Source: Eubacterium sp.
GTDB taxonomy: Bacteria; Bacillota; Clostridia; Lachnospirales; Lachnospiraceae
NCBI GenBank assembly: GCA_022764165.1
Contig: JALERM010000140.1
Location: forward strand, 1-33,739
Direction of reading: 5' to 3'
DNA length: 33,739 bases
Under the pieces are notes generated by a model. The model was not told the origin of the DNA, did no database searches, and saw only the letters and a list, made by a program, of their open reading frames with translations. Of the stretch, positions 15,525 to 24,694 are shown piece after piece. The stretch's first letter is position 1. Every line of letters begins with the position of its first letter. Both the position numbers and the translations under genes were made by a program.

Positions 15525-17345
15525 TCAGCCATTCTTCTGGGCGTCTATTTTTTCCGCCAGATCATTCAGATAAACCCAGCGATCCATTTTTTCTTCCAGC
15601 AATGTTTCTGTTTCTTCTTTTTGTTTTGTCAGTTCATTTAACTTGCCGGAATTAGTGGCATTTTTCATAATTTCATCATCCAGTGCGACAATTTTCTCTT
15701 CGAGAGCTTCAATCTCACTGTCGATGGTTTCAAATTCTCTCTGCTCTTTAAACGTAAATTTTAATTTGACCGGCCGATTCTGCTTCCAGGTCTTTCCGGA
15801 ATCAGCAGATGCCTTACTCTGTACCTTTTTTCCACCGTTATCATTTACATCGGAAAGCTTTGTGCCATCCATGCCGAATCCGGCACCTCCCCGGGCTTCC
15901 AGATAATCTGTGTACCCGCCTTCATACTGAGTGATATGACCTGCGCCGTCAAATTCCAGTATCCGGTCAGCTACATTATCCAGAAAATACCGGTCATGGG
16001 AAACCATGATCACAATTCCCATGAAAGAATTCAAATAATCCTCCAGAATCGTCATGGTTGGAATGTCCAGATTATTTCCCGCCTCATCCAGAATCAGTAC
16101 ATTGCTGTTCTGACACAGCACACCCAGAAGATACAGTCTTCGTTTTTCACCTCCGGACAGCTTGCCTACCGGTGCATACTGCATATCAGGCGTAAACAAA
16201 AAACGTTCCAGCATCTGAGAGGCACTAATCCGTCCATCCCGGGTCTGAATATATTCACCGATATCCTTCACATAGTCAATCACCCGCTGAGAATCATCCA
16301 TATGTTTTTCTTCCTGAGCAAAATATCCGATCCGTATAGTATCTCCCACTTCGATCGTACCGGAATCCGGCGTTTCAATACCGGCCAGCATTTTGACAAA
16401 TGTTGACTTTCCGCAGCCGTTTGGGCCTACAATTCCCACTTTCTGATTTTTGAGGAAAATATAGCTGTAATCCTCCAGGATAACTGTATCTCCAAAAGAC
16501 TTGCTGACGTGTTCCAGTTCCAGCGTCTTTTTCCCCATTCTTGTCTCGATGGAATCCAGCTCTACCGTCTGATCCTGCACCGGTGCCTGTCCGTTTTTCA
16601 GTGCCTCCAGCCGTTCCAGACGGGCACGCTGCTTCGTCGACCGGGCTCGGCAGCCCCGTTTCGCCCATTCCAGTTCTATCCTGAGAACACTCTGCCGTTT
16701 TCTCTCCGTGGCCAGTTCCATCTCTTCCCGCTCCGCTTTCAGTTCCAGAAAACGGGAATAATTGGAATCATAGCTGTACATCTGTCCCCTGCTGATTTCC
16801 AGGATTTTATTGGACACCCGGTCAAGAAAATATCTGTCGTGGGTTACCATCACAATGGTTCCCCGATAGCTGCGCAGATAATCCTCCAGCCAGATAATCA
16901 TAGCCTCGTCCAGATGGTTAGTGGGTTCATCCAGCAGCAATACATCAAAATCAGAAGCCAGTACCTTTGCCAGTGCCAGTTTCCTTCTCTGTCCCCCTGA
17001 CAAGTGTTCAATGTTCTGGTCATATTCTGTGATTCCCAGACGCTCCAGATTACTCTGCACCTTCCACTCTTCTTCACAGTCCTGAATCCAGAATCGGATT
17101 GTAGCTCCCGCAGGAAACTCCGGATTCTGCGGCAGATAAGCAATCTTCAGATTATTCTGACGGACGATCTGGCCTTCATCCGGCTCCTCCAGCCCGGCAA
17201 TCATACGCAGAAGGGTCGTCTTTCCCGTTCCATTGATTCCCACAATCCCAATCTTATCTCCTGCATGAATCCCAAAAGAAGCATTCTGGAAAATGGTTTT
17301 TTCTCCAAAAATCTTACTGATATGTTCTATATTGATGATATTCAT
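15525..17345 (-). CDS. ABC-F family ATPase, Uup-like
   Basis: A 606-residue protein with two ATP-binding cassettes and no membrane helices, the ABC-F layout; such proteins act on ribosomes. Cassette 1 has Walker A GINGTGKTT, signature LSGGQRRK and Walker B LLLDEPTNHLD. Cassette 2 has GPNGCGKST, LSGGEKRR and an altered LILDEAGNNLD. A basic linker (RKRQSVLRIELEWAKRGCRARSTKQRARLERLEAL) joins them, and the last 80 residues form a charged coiled coil as in Uup. This makes a housekeeping Uup-like role more likely than antibiotic protection, but the sequence alone does not decide. The start at 17345 follows GGGGAG. It lies 12 bases after the dipeptidase stop, probably in one operon. Confidence 0.92.
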   Translation of the reverse strand: MNIINIEHISKIFGEKTIFQNASFGIHAGDKIGIVGINGTGKTTLLRMIAGLEEPDEGQIVRQNNLKIAYLPQNPEFPAGATIRFWIQDCEEEWKVQSNLERLGITEYDQNIEHLSGGQRRKLALAKVLASDFDVLLLDEPTNHLDEAMIIWLEDYLRSYRGTIVMVTHDRYFLDRVSNKILEISRGQMYSYDSNYSRFLELKAEREEMELATERKRQSVLRIELEWAKRGCRARSTKQRARLERLEALKNGQAPVQDQTVELDSIETRMGKKTLELEHVSKSFGDTVILEDYSYIFLKNQKVGIVGPNGCGKSTFVKMLAGIETPDSGTIEVGDTIRIGYFAQEEKHMDDSQRVIDYVKDIGEYIQTRDGRISASQMLERFLFTPDMQYAPVGKLSGGEKRRLYLLGVLCQNSNVLILDEAGNNLDIPTMTILEDYLNSFMGIVIMVSHDRYFLDNVADRILEFDGAGHITQYEGGYTDYLEARGGAGFGMDGTKLSDVNDNGGKKVQSKASADSGKTWKQNRPVKLKFTFKEQREFETIDSEIEALEEKIVALDDEIMKNATNSGKLNELTKQKEETETLLEEKMDRWVYLNDLAEKIDAQKNG

Positions 17346-17357
17346 CCGAATACTCCC

Positions 17358-18338
17358 CTACTTCATCACATCGTGAATGACTCTCGCCGCATTTTCATAA
17401 GCCATTTTTTCGATCATTCTCCCGGAAAATCCCGCCTTGCTCATCGCATCAAACAACCGGGGCATCTGATCCGGGCTTCCGATTTCCAGATTGCCACCGA
17501 TACCGTCAAGATCACTTCCCAGTGCCAGACAGTCTTCCCCGCCTTTATTCCAGAGATGCTGCAGATGGAGAATCATATCATCCACCCTGCTGTCACTATT
17601 ATGAATGTCTTTACCGAGAAATCCCGGTGCAAAGTTCAATCCGATCACACCGCCTTTTTCAGCCACGATCCGGATCATTTCATCTGTCAGGTTGCGGGGA
17701 TGAGGCGTGAGGGAACGGCAGTTAGAATGTGAAGCCACAAAAGGTCCTTTACAGATATCCGCCACATCATAAAATCCTCCATCCGAAAGATGGGATACAT
17801 CTACCAGCATACCAAGCTCTTCCATCCGTTCAACTGCTTCTTTTCCAAAAGCAGTCAATCCTTTGCTCATCAATTCCTCATCAGGAGAATTGGGAAATCC
17901 CAGACAATTGGCATAGTTCCAGGTAAGGGAAATCAGCCGCACTCCCATATCATAATAACGTTCCAGCTTTTCCATACTGCCATTGATACTTCTGCCGTCT
18001 TCCAGTGTAAGAAATGCTGATATTTTGCCATTTTTCAGATTTTCTTCCAACTGTGCACCATTCCGTGCAAATGCCAGGTTCTTTTCATTTTCCTGTATGC
18101 TGTTATGTAAAATTCCTGAGAGCTTGTTGATATAGACATCATCTTCAGGAATCATCCGACCGGAATTATTTTTCTCTGCTTCGGGGAGCATAAAAATTGC
18201 AAAAAACTGTGCCACAGCTCCTCCTTTTTTTAATCTTTCTACATCGATCATTGCCTCTGGCATCACATTGATCTGAGTCTTTTCTTTTTCAAATGCGGCA
18301 AGTAAGGTGTCGCAATGCAAATCAATATACTTCATCAT
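17358..18338 (-). CDS. Membrane dipeptidase, peptidase family M19
   Basis: A 326-residue zinc dipeptidase of the renal dipeptidase (M19) family, which cleaves dipeptides, often with a D-residue at the C-terminal position. The zinc-binding start IDLHCDTLLA, the EDGRSI region, LVDVSHLSDGGFYDV, FVASHSNCRSLTPHPRNLTDEM and LGSDLDGIGG are all present in the expected order. There is no signal peptide or membrane segment, so it is probably cytoplasmic. It starts at tandem ATG codons at 18338 after GGAGATAG; the second may be the one used. It lies between trpS and the ABC-F gene on one strand. Confidence 0.93.
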   Translation of the reverse strand: MMKYIDLHCDTLLAAFEKEKTQINVMPEAMIDVERLKKGGAVAQFFAIFMLPEAEKNNSGRMIPEDDVYINKLSGILHNSIQENEKNLAFARNGAQLEENLKNGKISAFLTLEDGRSINGSMEKLERYYDMGVRLISLTWNYANCLGFPNSPDEELMSKGLTAFGKEAVERMEELGMLVDVSHLSDGGFYDVADICKGPFVASHSNCRSLTPHPRNLTDEMIRIVAEKGGVIGLNFAPGFLGKDIHNSDSRVDDMILHLQHLWNKGGEDCLALGSDLDGIGGNLEIGSPDQMPRLFDAMSKAGFSGRMIEKMAYENAARVIHDVMK

Positions 18339-18365
18339 CTATCTCCTATTTTCTTTCAGTGCATA

Positions 18366-18406
18366 ACTGGGGGACAAGGCAACCTCATGGTCACCCATCC
18401 CCCAGT
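18366..18406 (-). terminator. Hairpin between trpS and the dipeptidase gene
   Basis: ACTGGGGGA (18366-18374) and TCCCCCAGT (18398-18406) make a 9-bp GC-rich stem with partly complementary loop sides. No U-tract follows on the minus strand, so it may be a processing or pausing hairpin rather than a full terminator. Confidence 0.45.
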
Positions 18407-18431
18407 CACACACTTTATGCTTTATTCAGTT

Positions 18432-19517
18432 TTACTCTGCGTATTTCTCCGCCTGTTTGCGAATCAGCTCCAGGTCATCGAAATAATTAATCTTCATCGC
18501 TGCTTTTACTTCTGACAATGTCTGTGAAGCAGCCTCGCGGGCAGCTTCTGTTCCCTGTTTCAGAATATCATACACCAGCGGAATATTTTTTTCATATTCT
18601 TTTCTTCTCTGGCGAATCGGTTCCAGCTCGCTCTGAATGATCTTATTCAGGAACTTTTTCACTTTCACATCACCGAGACCACCTCTCTGGTAGTGCTCTT
18701 TCAGTTCATCCAGGTTTGTATAATCCGGCAGGAATTCCGGGAAATGCTCCGGTTTACAGAAAGCATCCAGATAGGTAAATACCGTATTTCCTTCCAGATG
18801 ACCGGGATCAGACACCTGTACGTGAAGCGGATCCGTGTACATACCCATGATCTTCTTCTGCACTTCCTTCGGATCATCTGCCAGATAGATGCAGTTGCCC
18901 AGAGATTTACTCATTTTGGCTTTTCCATCTGTGCCCGGAAGACGCAGGCAGGCCTGATTATCCGGAAGCAGTACATCCGGCTCTACAAGAACCTCACCAT
19001 AAATGGAGTTAAACTTGCGGACAATCTCACGGGTCTGCTCAATCATTGGAAGCTGATCTTCGCCTACCGGAACTGTCGTTGCTTTAAATGCGGTAATATC
19101 TGCGGCCTGACTGATAGGATAATTGAAAAATCCCACCGGAATGCTGGCTTCAAAGTTTCTCATCTGAATCTCTGACTTAACGGTAGGGTTCCGCTGCAGA
19201 CGGGATACCGTTACCAGATTCATATAATAAAAAGTCAGTTCTGTCAGTTCACAAATCTGTGACTGAATGAACAGATTGGATTTGGCCGGATCGAGACCGC
19301 AGGACAGATAATCCAAGGCTACCTCAAGAATGTTCTGGCGGATTTTTTCCGGATTATCAAAGTTATCCGTCAATGCCTGTGCATCTGCGATCATAATGTA
19401 TATTTTTTCAAATTCTCCTGAATTCTGCAGTTCCACCCTTCTTCTCAGTGATCCCACATAATGTCCGATATGCAGCCTCCCTGTGGGGCGGTCTCCTGTA
19501 AGTATAATTTTTCCCAT
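18432..19517 (-). CDS. trpS: Tryptophanyl-tRNA synthetase
   Basis: A class I synthetase that charges tRNA-Trp, 361 residues. The HIGH motif is in [16 protein letters not shown] near residue 9-24 and the KMSKS motif in [27 protein letters not shown] and [15 protein letters not shown] are typical TrpS segments. It is somewhat longer than the usual 330 residues. The ATG at 19517 follows AGGAGG. A leader of about 110 bases holds a palindromic repeat but no T-box consensus (no GGUGGUACCGCG-like element). Confidence 0.95.
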   Translation of the reverse strand: MGKIILTGDRPTGRLHIGHYVGSLRRRVELQNSGEFEKIYIMIADAQALTDNFDNPEKIRQNILEVALDYLSCGLDPAKSNLFIQSQICELTELTFYYMNLVTVSRLQRNPTVKSEIQMRNFEASIPVGFFNYPISQAADITAFKATTVPVGEDQLPMIEQTREIVRKFNSIYGEVLVEPDVLLPDNQACLRLPGTDGKAKMSKSLGNCIYLADDPKEVQKKIMGMYTDPLHVQVSDPGHLEGNTVFTYLDAFCKPEHFPEFLPDYTNLDELKEHYQRGGLGDVKVKKFLNKIIQSELEPIRQRRKEYEKNIPLVYDILKQGTEAAREAASQTLSEVKAAMKINYFDDLELIRKQAEKYAE

Positions 19518-19565
19518 TTTATTTCCTCCTGATATCTATGATTGATGTACTGTTCACTGCCGATT

Positions 19566-19598
19566 CTCGTAACTGTTCAGTACCTTCACAGTTACGAG
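19566..19598. repeat. Palindromic repeat in the trpS leader
   Basis: CTCGTAACTGT (19566-19576) and ACAGTTACGAG (19588-19598) form a perfect 11-bp stem with an 11-base loop. The segment includes GTAACTGTTCAG, the same 12-base motif found in the acpP leader. It lies between the trpS promoter candidate and its start. Confidence 0.7.
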
Positions 19599-19634
19599 CA
19601 AAAATCCAATGTAAATTCATACCTCTAATTTATT

Positions 19635-19643
19635 ATTATAACA
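19635..19643 (-). promoter_or_regulatory. Extended -10 promoter candidate of trpS
   Basis: The minus strand reads TGTTATAAT, an extended -10 (TG-n-TATAAT) with a poor -35. It would start a leader of about 110 bases for trpS. The rest of the 319-bp divergent region up to glgC is AT-rich and shows only the glgC promoter candidate. Confidence 0.5.
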
Positions 19644-19774
19644 CAGGATTTCCAAATCTGCACCATTCATTTTGTCGAAACCTCACTTTCTTTTTATTGT
19701 TTTACATAATTTTTTCGATTTATTTACCTTTTACAATATTTTTTCGTTTTTTTATTTTATTTTGTGCAAATCAC

Positions 19775-19803
19775 TGGTAATTTTCCGGAAATAATTGTAT
19801 AAT
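19775..19803 (+). promoter_or_regulatory. Candidate promoter of glgC-glgD
   Basis: A perfect -10 TATAAT (19798-19803) lies 34 bases ahead of the glgC start. The best -35 at 17-base spacing, TGGTAA, is weak, so an activator or other input may be needed. Confidence 0.45.
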
Positions 19804-19836
19804 ACCTATTAACAAGTTAGAAAGTGAGGGTTTATC

Positions 19837-20976
19837 ATGAAGCAAAATAGTATGTTAGCAATGATTCTGGCCGGCGGCCGTGGATCTCGTCTGCATGACC
19901 TGACCAATAAAGTAGCAAAACCAGCCGTTTCATATGGCGGTAAGTACCGCATTATCGACTTTCCCCTCAGTAACTGTGCAAACAGCGGTATTGACGTAGT
20001 CGGTGTGCTGACACAGTACGAATCAATCCTTTTAAACAGTTACGTGGCTGCAGGCGGCCGCTGGGGACTTGATGCAAAAAACAGTGGAGTTTATGTACTT
20101 CCACCCCGTGAAAAGGCTGATGCCAATCTGGATGTATATCGCGGTACGGCAGACGCTATTTCACAGAACATCGATTTTATCGATACATATGATCCGGAAT
20201 ATGTTCTCATCCTTTCCGGTGACCATATTTACAAGATGAATTATGCAAAAATGCTGGCAGAGCACAAAGAACAGAAAGCGGACGCTACCATTGCCGTTAT
20301 CGAAGTTCCAATGAAAGAAGCCAGCCGCTTCGGAATCATGAACACTGATGAAGAAGGCCGTATTGTAGAATTCGAAGAAAAACCGGCGAATCCAAAGAGC
20401 AATCTGGCATCCATGGGTATTTACATCTTTAATTGGAAGCTTCTGCGCAAGATGCTGGTAGCCGATATGAAGTCCGAAGATTCTCATCATGACTTTGGTA
20501 AAGATATCATTCCCGGACTTTTAAATGACGGCAGGAAACTGATTGCCTACAAATTTAAAGGTTACTGGAAAGATGTGGGAACCATCGATTCTCTGTGGGA
20601 AGCCAACATGGATCTGCTGGATGCCAACAATGAACTGGATCTGAGTGATTCCACCTGGAAGATTTATACAGAAGATGTGACAACTCTGCCGCATTATGTG
20701 GGACCGGATGCTAAGATCAAACGGGCATTTATCACACAGGGCTGTATCATAGAAGGTGAAGTTACGAATTCTGTACTCTTTACAGGTGCAAAAGTCGGAG
20801 CAGGTGCAAAAGTCATCGACAGTGTTCTGATGCCGGGCGTTGTTGTGGAAGAGGGTGCCGTGGTTACACGTGCCCTGGTAGCTGACAATATTACTATTGG
20901 AAAAGGTGCAGTTGTAGGAAGTGCAGACAGCGAAAACATTGAACTGGTTGCAAAATGCGTGAAGGGGGTAGAATAA
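19837..20976 (+). CDS. glgC: Glucose-1-phosphate adenylyltransferase, catalytic subunit
   Basis: GlgC makes ADP-glucose from glucose-1-phosphate and ATP, the first committed step of glycogen synthesis. The 379-residue protein has the nucleotide-binding motif [21 protein letters not shown] near the N terminus, the [11 protein letters not shown] block, the catalytic region [11 protein letters not shown], and [10 protein letters not shown] with the glucose-1-phosphate-binding lysine. A C-terminal left-handed beta-helix is indicated by hexapeptide-like repeats ([36 protein letters not shown]). It is followed one base later by glgD. In Bacillus, GlgC and GlgD form a mixed tetramer; the same is expected here. 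No other glycogen genes are in the window. Confidence 0.96.
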   Translation: MKQNSMLAMILAGGRGSRLHDLTNKVAKPAVSYGGKYRIIDFPLSNCANSGIDVVGVLTQYESILLNSYVAAGGRWGLDAKNSGVYVLPPREKADANLDVYRGTADAISQNIDFIDTYDPEYVLILSGDHIYKMNYAKMLAEHKEQKADATIAVIEVPMKEASRFGIMNTDEEGRIVEFEEKPANPKSNLASMGIYIFNWKLLRKMLVADMKSEDSHHDFGKDIIPGLLNDGRKLIAYKFKGYWKDVGTIDSLWEANMDLLDANNELDLSDSTWKIYTEDVTTLPHYVGPDAKIKRAFITQGCIIEGEVTNSVLFTGAKVGAGAKVIDSVLMPGVVVEEGAVVTRALVADNITIGKGAVVGSADSENIELVAKCVKGVE

Positions 20977-20977
20977 T

Positions 20978-22093
20978 ATGGCAAGAGCATTTGGAATTGT
21001 AAACTCATCCGGAAACCATATCTGGGTAGAAGGTATGCAGGACTACCGCCCCATAGGTGCTTTCTCATTTCTTGGAAGATATCGTGTGGTTGACTTCCCG
21101 CTTTCCAACATGAGTAACAGCGGTATTGACCGTATTCAGGTGTATATCAGAAGAAAACCACGTTCCATGACAGAACACATTGGATCAGGAAGACATTACA
21201 ATATCAACTCCAAACGAGGCAAAGTACAGATTCTGTTTTCAGAAAATCAGTCTGAAAACAGCATTTACAACACTGATATTGCTGCTTTCCTGGAAAATAT
21301 TGAAAGCATCGAAAAAATGCATGAAGAATACGTAGTGATCGCACCAAACTACATGGTTTATACAATGAATTATAATCAGCTTCTGGAAAATCACATCGAA
21401 TCCGGTGCTGATATTACTCTTCTGTATCATTCTGTAGATAATGCAAAAGAAGCTTTCCTGAATAGTGATATTCTAAACCTGAACCGTCAGAAAGGTGTTC
21501 TTTCTATTGAAAAGAACCGCGGAACAGCAAAGAGCAAACATATCTTCATGGACACTTATGTTATGAAAAAAGATTTGTTCATTGACCTGATCAAGAAAGC
21601 AAAAGCGATTTCTTCCATGTATACACTGGCTCAGATCGTCAACAGTTCTATCGATGATCTGGATGTCCGCGGAGTAGCTCATCGCGGTTATTTTGCAGCA
21701 ATCACCACACTGGAAAATTATTACGAAGCCAACCTGGCTCTGATTGATTTCAAGAATGCAGGCACCCTGTTCAATGAAGACTGGCCAATCTATACCAGAA
21801 CCAACGACTCCTGCCCGACACATTATTTTGAGGAAGCTGATGTAAAAACTTCCGTAGTTTCCAATGGCTGCATGATTCAGGGTACTGTTGAGAACTCTAT
21901 CATCGGACGAGGCGTTACCATTGAAAAAGGTGCTGTTATCAAAAACAGTATCATCCTTCCGGATACCGTCATCGGAAAGAACGTTCATGTGGAAAACTTT
22001 ATCGTGGACAAACATGCCAAAATCACACATGAAAATCAGGTGATTGCAGAACCAGGAAAACCAGGTTATGTAAGACGTGGGGACAGATTATAA
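20978..22093 (+). CDS. glgD: GlgD subunit of ADP-glucose pyrophosphorylase
   Basis: GlgD is the non-catalytic homologue that pairs with GlgC. The 371-residue protein keeps the overall fold (FLGRYRVVDFPLSNMSNSGI, APNYMVYTMNY in place of the GDHIYKMNY block, and C-terminal beta-helix repeats). It lacks the GGRGSRL nucleotide loop at the N terminus, where it reads GIVNSSGNHIWVEGMQDYRP. The start overlaps closely with the glgC end and has GGGGG upstream. A strong terminator follows the stop, so glgC-glgD is a two-gene unit. Confidence 0.95.
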   Translation: MARAFGIVNSSGNHIWVEGMQDYRPIGAFSFLGRYRVVDFPLSNMSNSGIDRIQVYIRRKPRSMTEHIGSGRHYNINSKRGKVQILFSENQSENSIYNTDIAAFLENIESIEKMHEEYVVIAPNYMVYTMNYNQLLENHIESGADITLLYHSVDNAKEAFLNSDILNLNRQKGVLSIEKNRGTAKSKHIFMDTYVMKKDLFIDLIKKAKAISSMYTLAQIVNSSIDDLDVRGVAHRGYFAAITTLENYYEANLALIDFKNAGTLFNEDWPIYTRTNDSCPTHYFEEADVKTSVVSNGCMIQGTVENSIIGRGVTIEKGAVIKNSIILPDTVIGKNVHVENFIVDKHAKITHENQVIAEPGKPGYVRRGDRL

Positions 22094-22104
22094 ATAGAGT
22101 AATG

Positions 22105-22131
22105 AAGGACCGGCTTGTGCCGGTCCTTTTT
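22105..22131 (+). terminator. Terminator of glgC-glgD
   Basis: AAGGACCGGC, a TTGT loop, and GCCGGTCCTT form a 10-bp stem that runs into TTTTT. It lies 12 bases past the glgD stop. Confidence 0.92.
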
Positions 22132-22210
22132 ATACAAAAAATGCTGGGAGAATGTACTTTCATAACCGGATATGCTACAATAAATATATGCTTTTTTGTT
22201 AATTTGGAAG

Positions 22211-22380
22211 GGGACGGAAACTTCATATCATTTTTTCAGAAGCAGGCCGTTCCTCCTCAGCTAGCCGCTAACTGCGACTAAATTGACGCTCAGGAGAGCC
22301 TTCGCGCCAAAGTCTCCGTAAGCGTCGGATCTTCGGACTCACTTTCACCAATGCTTCTGAAAAAATGATAGGAAGTTTCC
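22211..22380. repeat. Family 1 structured repeat, copy D (complete)
   Basis: The most complete copy, about 170 bp. The arms at 22216-22244 and 22352-22380 match over 28 of 29 positions (starting GGAAACTTC and ending TTTTTTCAGAAGCA). The interior folds further: GACGCT with AGCGTC flanking GGAGA with TCTCC, and a small CGGATCTTCGGACT hairpin. It lies between the glgD terminator and the phospholipase gene in otherwise empty DNA. No reading frame here looks like a gene. Confidence 0.88.
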
Positions 22381-22441
22381 TGGTTTGTTCCAGATGAAAC
22401 ATATTTCCTCTGTGGAGGGGGGCGGGGAGATGAGCTTTTGT

Positions 22442-22482
22442 CACAAGAATTTCTTGTGGTTGATGGAAATTCCGTATATAAT
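22442..22482 (+). promoter_or_regulatory. Promoter with overlapping palindrome, phospholipase-like gene
   Basis: TTGTGG (22454-22459) and TATAAT (22477-22482) are 17 bases apart, 48 bases ahead of the next start. The -35 is overlapped by the perfect odd palindrome CACAAGAATTTCTTGTG (22442-22458). A bound repressor there would block the -35. Confidence 0.55.
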
Positions 22483-22529
22483 TATGTCAGATTTATTGGG
22501 TAGTTAGAAAGAAGAAAGGGGAGTTTGTT

Positions 22530-23318
22530 ATGCCAACAACGTTTACGCATGATGTATTTGGGAAGGATGTATGGAAATTACTGCCGAAGCAGCTGAAAGG
22601 GATTATCCGTGAGAATGAGGAGGTTTACAGAATCGGGCTTCATGGACCGGATATTTTCTTTTATTATTATCCGTTTATGAAGAATAAAACGAATCAGATT
22701 GGGCATCGGATGCATAGAGAAAATGCTTCTGAATTTTTTAATCGGGCGATTGAGACTTTTCGGAAGGAACCATCTGAGCCGCTGGCAGCCTATCTGCTTG
22801 GTTTTGCATGTCATTTTGTGCTGGACAGTACCTGTCATGGGTATGTGGGAAAATTTGAAAGGGAAACGGGAACGACACATGCAGAAATTGAAACAGAGCT
22901 GGATCGTTATTTTATGATACGGGAGAAGAAGAAACTGTATCATTATCTTCCGGCAGGGGTGCTGAATCCCAGTGAGGAAAACTGTCAGGTGATTCAGAAA
23001 GTATTTCCCCAGACCAGTGTGAAACGGATTCAGCAATGTATTGGCTGGCAGAAATGGTATGACAAAATGCTGACCTGCAGGCGTCCTGCTCGTGAAAGAA
23101 TTATCTTTGGGGGAATGAAACTGCTGGGATGTTATCGGTCGATGAAGGGGCAGGTGATGAGCCGTACACCAAATCCGGTTTGCGAAGAGTCTACACGGGA
23201 ACTGGTGAGACTGTACCAGGCAGCACTCAAAGGAGCACCGGAAGTGCTGGAGAATCTGTTTGAGTGTCTGTATGGGAATGAGAAATTATCGCAGAGATTT
23301 GAGAGGAACTATAATTAA
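22530..23318 (+). CDS. Zinc-dependent phospholipase C family protein
   Basis: A 262-residue protein resembling the zinc-dependent phospholipase C/S1-P1 nuclease-like family often annotated in Firmicutes. The N terminus PTTFTHDVFGKDVWKLLP supplies a histidine. GLHGPDIFFYYYPF, GHRMHRENASEFFNRAI and LGFACHFVLDSTCHGYV provide the further H and D residues expected of the zinc site. The C-terminal half is less conserved. There is no signal peptide, unlike secreted phospholipases, so the protein is probably intracellular and its substrate is unknown. GGGGAG precedes the ATG at 22530. It stands alone behind its own promoter. Confidence 0.82.
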   Translation: MPTTFTHDVFGKDVWKLLPKQLKGIIRENEEVYRIGLHGPDIFFYYYPFMKNKTNQIGHRMHRENASEFFNRAIETFRKEPSEPLAAYLLGFACHFVLDSTCHGYVGKFERETGTTHAEIETELDRYFMIREKKKLYHYLPAGVLNPSEENCQVIQKVFPQTSVKRIQQCIGWQKWYDKMLTCRRPARERIIFGGMKLLGCYRSMKGQVMSRTPNPVCEESTRELVRLYQAALKGAPEVLENLFECLYGNEKLSQRFERNYN

Positions 23319-23458
23319 ACACTTTGAGTAAAGCAGGGATGTATTCAGTGTTCGCTTTGGTGTTGAATGGTATCTAATTTGTTTCAGAATAAAAACGGAG
23401 TAAAAGGTAAGTGACCCGATCAATTCCGCCAGAGTATGACAAAATACAAAAATGCATA

Positions 23459-23487
23459 TTGTAATACTGCATATATTGTGTTATAAT
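23459..23487 (+). promoter_or_regulatory. Promoter ahead of the decayed nuclease gene
   Basis: TTGTAA (23459-23464) and TATAAT (23482-23487) are separated by 17 bases. Predicted transcripts start near 23494 and run through the hairpin at 23555-23584 into the broken gene. Confidence 0.65.
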
Positions 23488-23554
23488 GTATTTGTGTTAA
23501 CACTTACTTAGGATAAAACTCATATATTATTTTGCATTTATGAGTAAACTGATT

Positions 23555-23584
23555 AGCCTGTTCAGAATGATTTCTGAACAGGCT
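23555..23584 (+). terminator. 13-bp perfect hairpin in the leader of the nuclease pseudogene
   Basis: AGCCTGTTCAGAA (23555-23567) and TTCTGAACAGGCT (23572-23584) pair perfectly around a four-base loop. GTATTATCTT follows, a poor U-tract. It sits between the promoter and the start codon and may limit expression of the element. Confidence 0.55.
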
Positions 23585-23607
23585 GTATTATCTTAAGAAG
23601 GTGGTGT

Positions 23608-24462
23608 ATGATAATGGGAGAGAAAGACACAATTACAAAAGATTATATGAATGATCCTTACATATTTGCGGATGCATTCAACTATTTCCTGTATGGTGGA
23701 GAACAAGTGATTATGCCTGAACAATTACATCCGCTGGATACCACAGTGATCGGTGTTCCGTATGGTGCAGATGATGCAGGGGTTCCCGTACAGAAATATC
23801 GGGATGGAATGAAGATTTAAAGGAAAATCATTCCGCCGGAAGTCAGAAAAAGTAAAAAGAAACCAAATAGTGGAGAGTATTTATCGGGATTTTACAAGGA
23901 AGACAGATTGCTGCCGGTCATTACTCTGGTAGTATATTTTGGAGCCGACCATTGGGATGGACCAATCTGTCTGCATGAGATGCTGAAAAACACAGATAAA
24001 AAGATGTTGTGTTTTATCCCGGACTATAAAATTAATTTGATTACTCCGGAGGGATTGGAAGAAAATCAGCTTGATCAGTTTCATACAAGTCTGAGAGAAG
24101 TCCTAAAGTTCATAAAATATTCAAAAGATAAGAAAAAACTCTATCATATGGTGGAAAATGATCCCAAATTTCATAGGATAGAGCAAAAAGCAGGGAGAGT
24201 GATTAATGTGACAACAGGAGCAGAAATAAAGATGGATGAAAGCGAGGAATATGTGGATATGTGTCAGGCAATTCGGGATATAAGAGAAGAAGGAAGGCAA
24301 GAAGGAAGGCAAGAGGGAAGAAATGAAGGGAAGCAGAGAGAAAAAGAAGATATTATTCTTCGGATGTTAAGAAAAGGAACTTTCACGTATGAAGAAATTG
24401 CGGAGTTGATTGGAGTTTCTGTGGATAAAGTGAAGGCAATGGGAACACAATTAGGGAATTGA
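23608..24462 (+). pseudogene. Decayed Rpn/PD-(D/E)XK family nuclease-transposase
   Basis: The N-terminal 70 codons (KDYMNDPYIFADAFNYFLYGG, then VIGVPYGADDAGVPVQKYRDG) and the C-terminal part from about 23869 (SGEYLSGFYKEDRLLPVITL, then VYFGADHWDGP) belong to the Rpn/PDDEXK_2 family common in Lachnospiraceae. They are in one frame but interrupted by a TAA at 23818-23820. The central segment that should carry the catalytic glutamate-lysine pair is missing and replaced by a lysine-rich stretch. The C terminus keeps the charged EGRQEGRQEGRNEGK repeats and a helix-turn-helix-like end (TYEEIAELIGVSVDKVKAM). The 3' fragment could be translated from a TTG at 23908. Both a stop and a deletion make activity unlikely. 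Confidence 0.8.
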
Positions 24463-24480
24463 GTAACAGAAAGAAATCAA

Positions 24481-24540
24481 GAAAAAGTTTCGCCCGTACC
24501 TCGTATTTTTGATTTTGCGGGGTATGGGCAGAACTTTTTC
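24481..24540 (+). terminator. Long imperfect hairpin after the nuclease pseudogene
   Basis: GAAAAAGTT (24481-24489) and AACTTTTTC (24532-24540) form the outer stem; GCCC/GGGC and TACC/GGTA extend it inward around an AT-rich loop. It could terminate in both directions. It may mark the end of the original mobile unit. Confidence 0.7.
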
Positions 24541-24694
24541 CTGTATAGACCCTATCGTCTGCTACATTGCATCTGAATACTTCGCATAGTAGGTATACGT
24601 GAAAAAATGAATGGTAAAAATGTACAAAATATTCAGAAAACAATAATATATAGAAAATAATCACAGAAATAATAAAAATAATTTTGAAAACATA

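Noticed and set aside
19518-19650. T-box leader for trpS
   Set aside because: There is a hairpin and a leader of about 110 bases, but no T-box bulge sequence or paired terminator/antiterminator.
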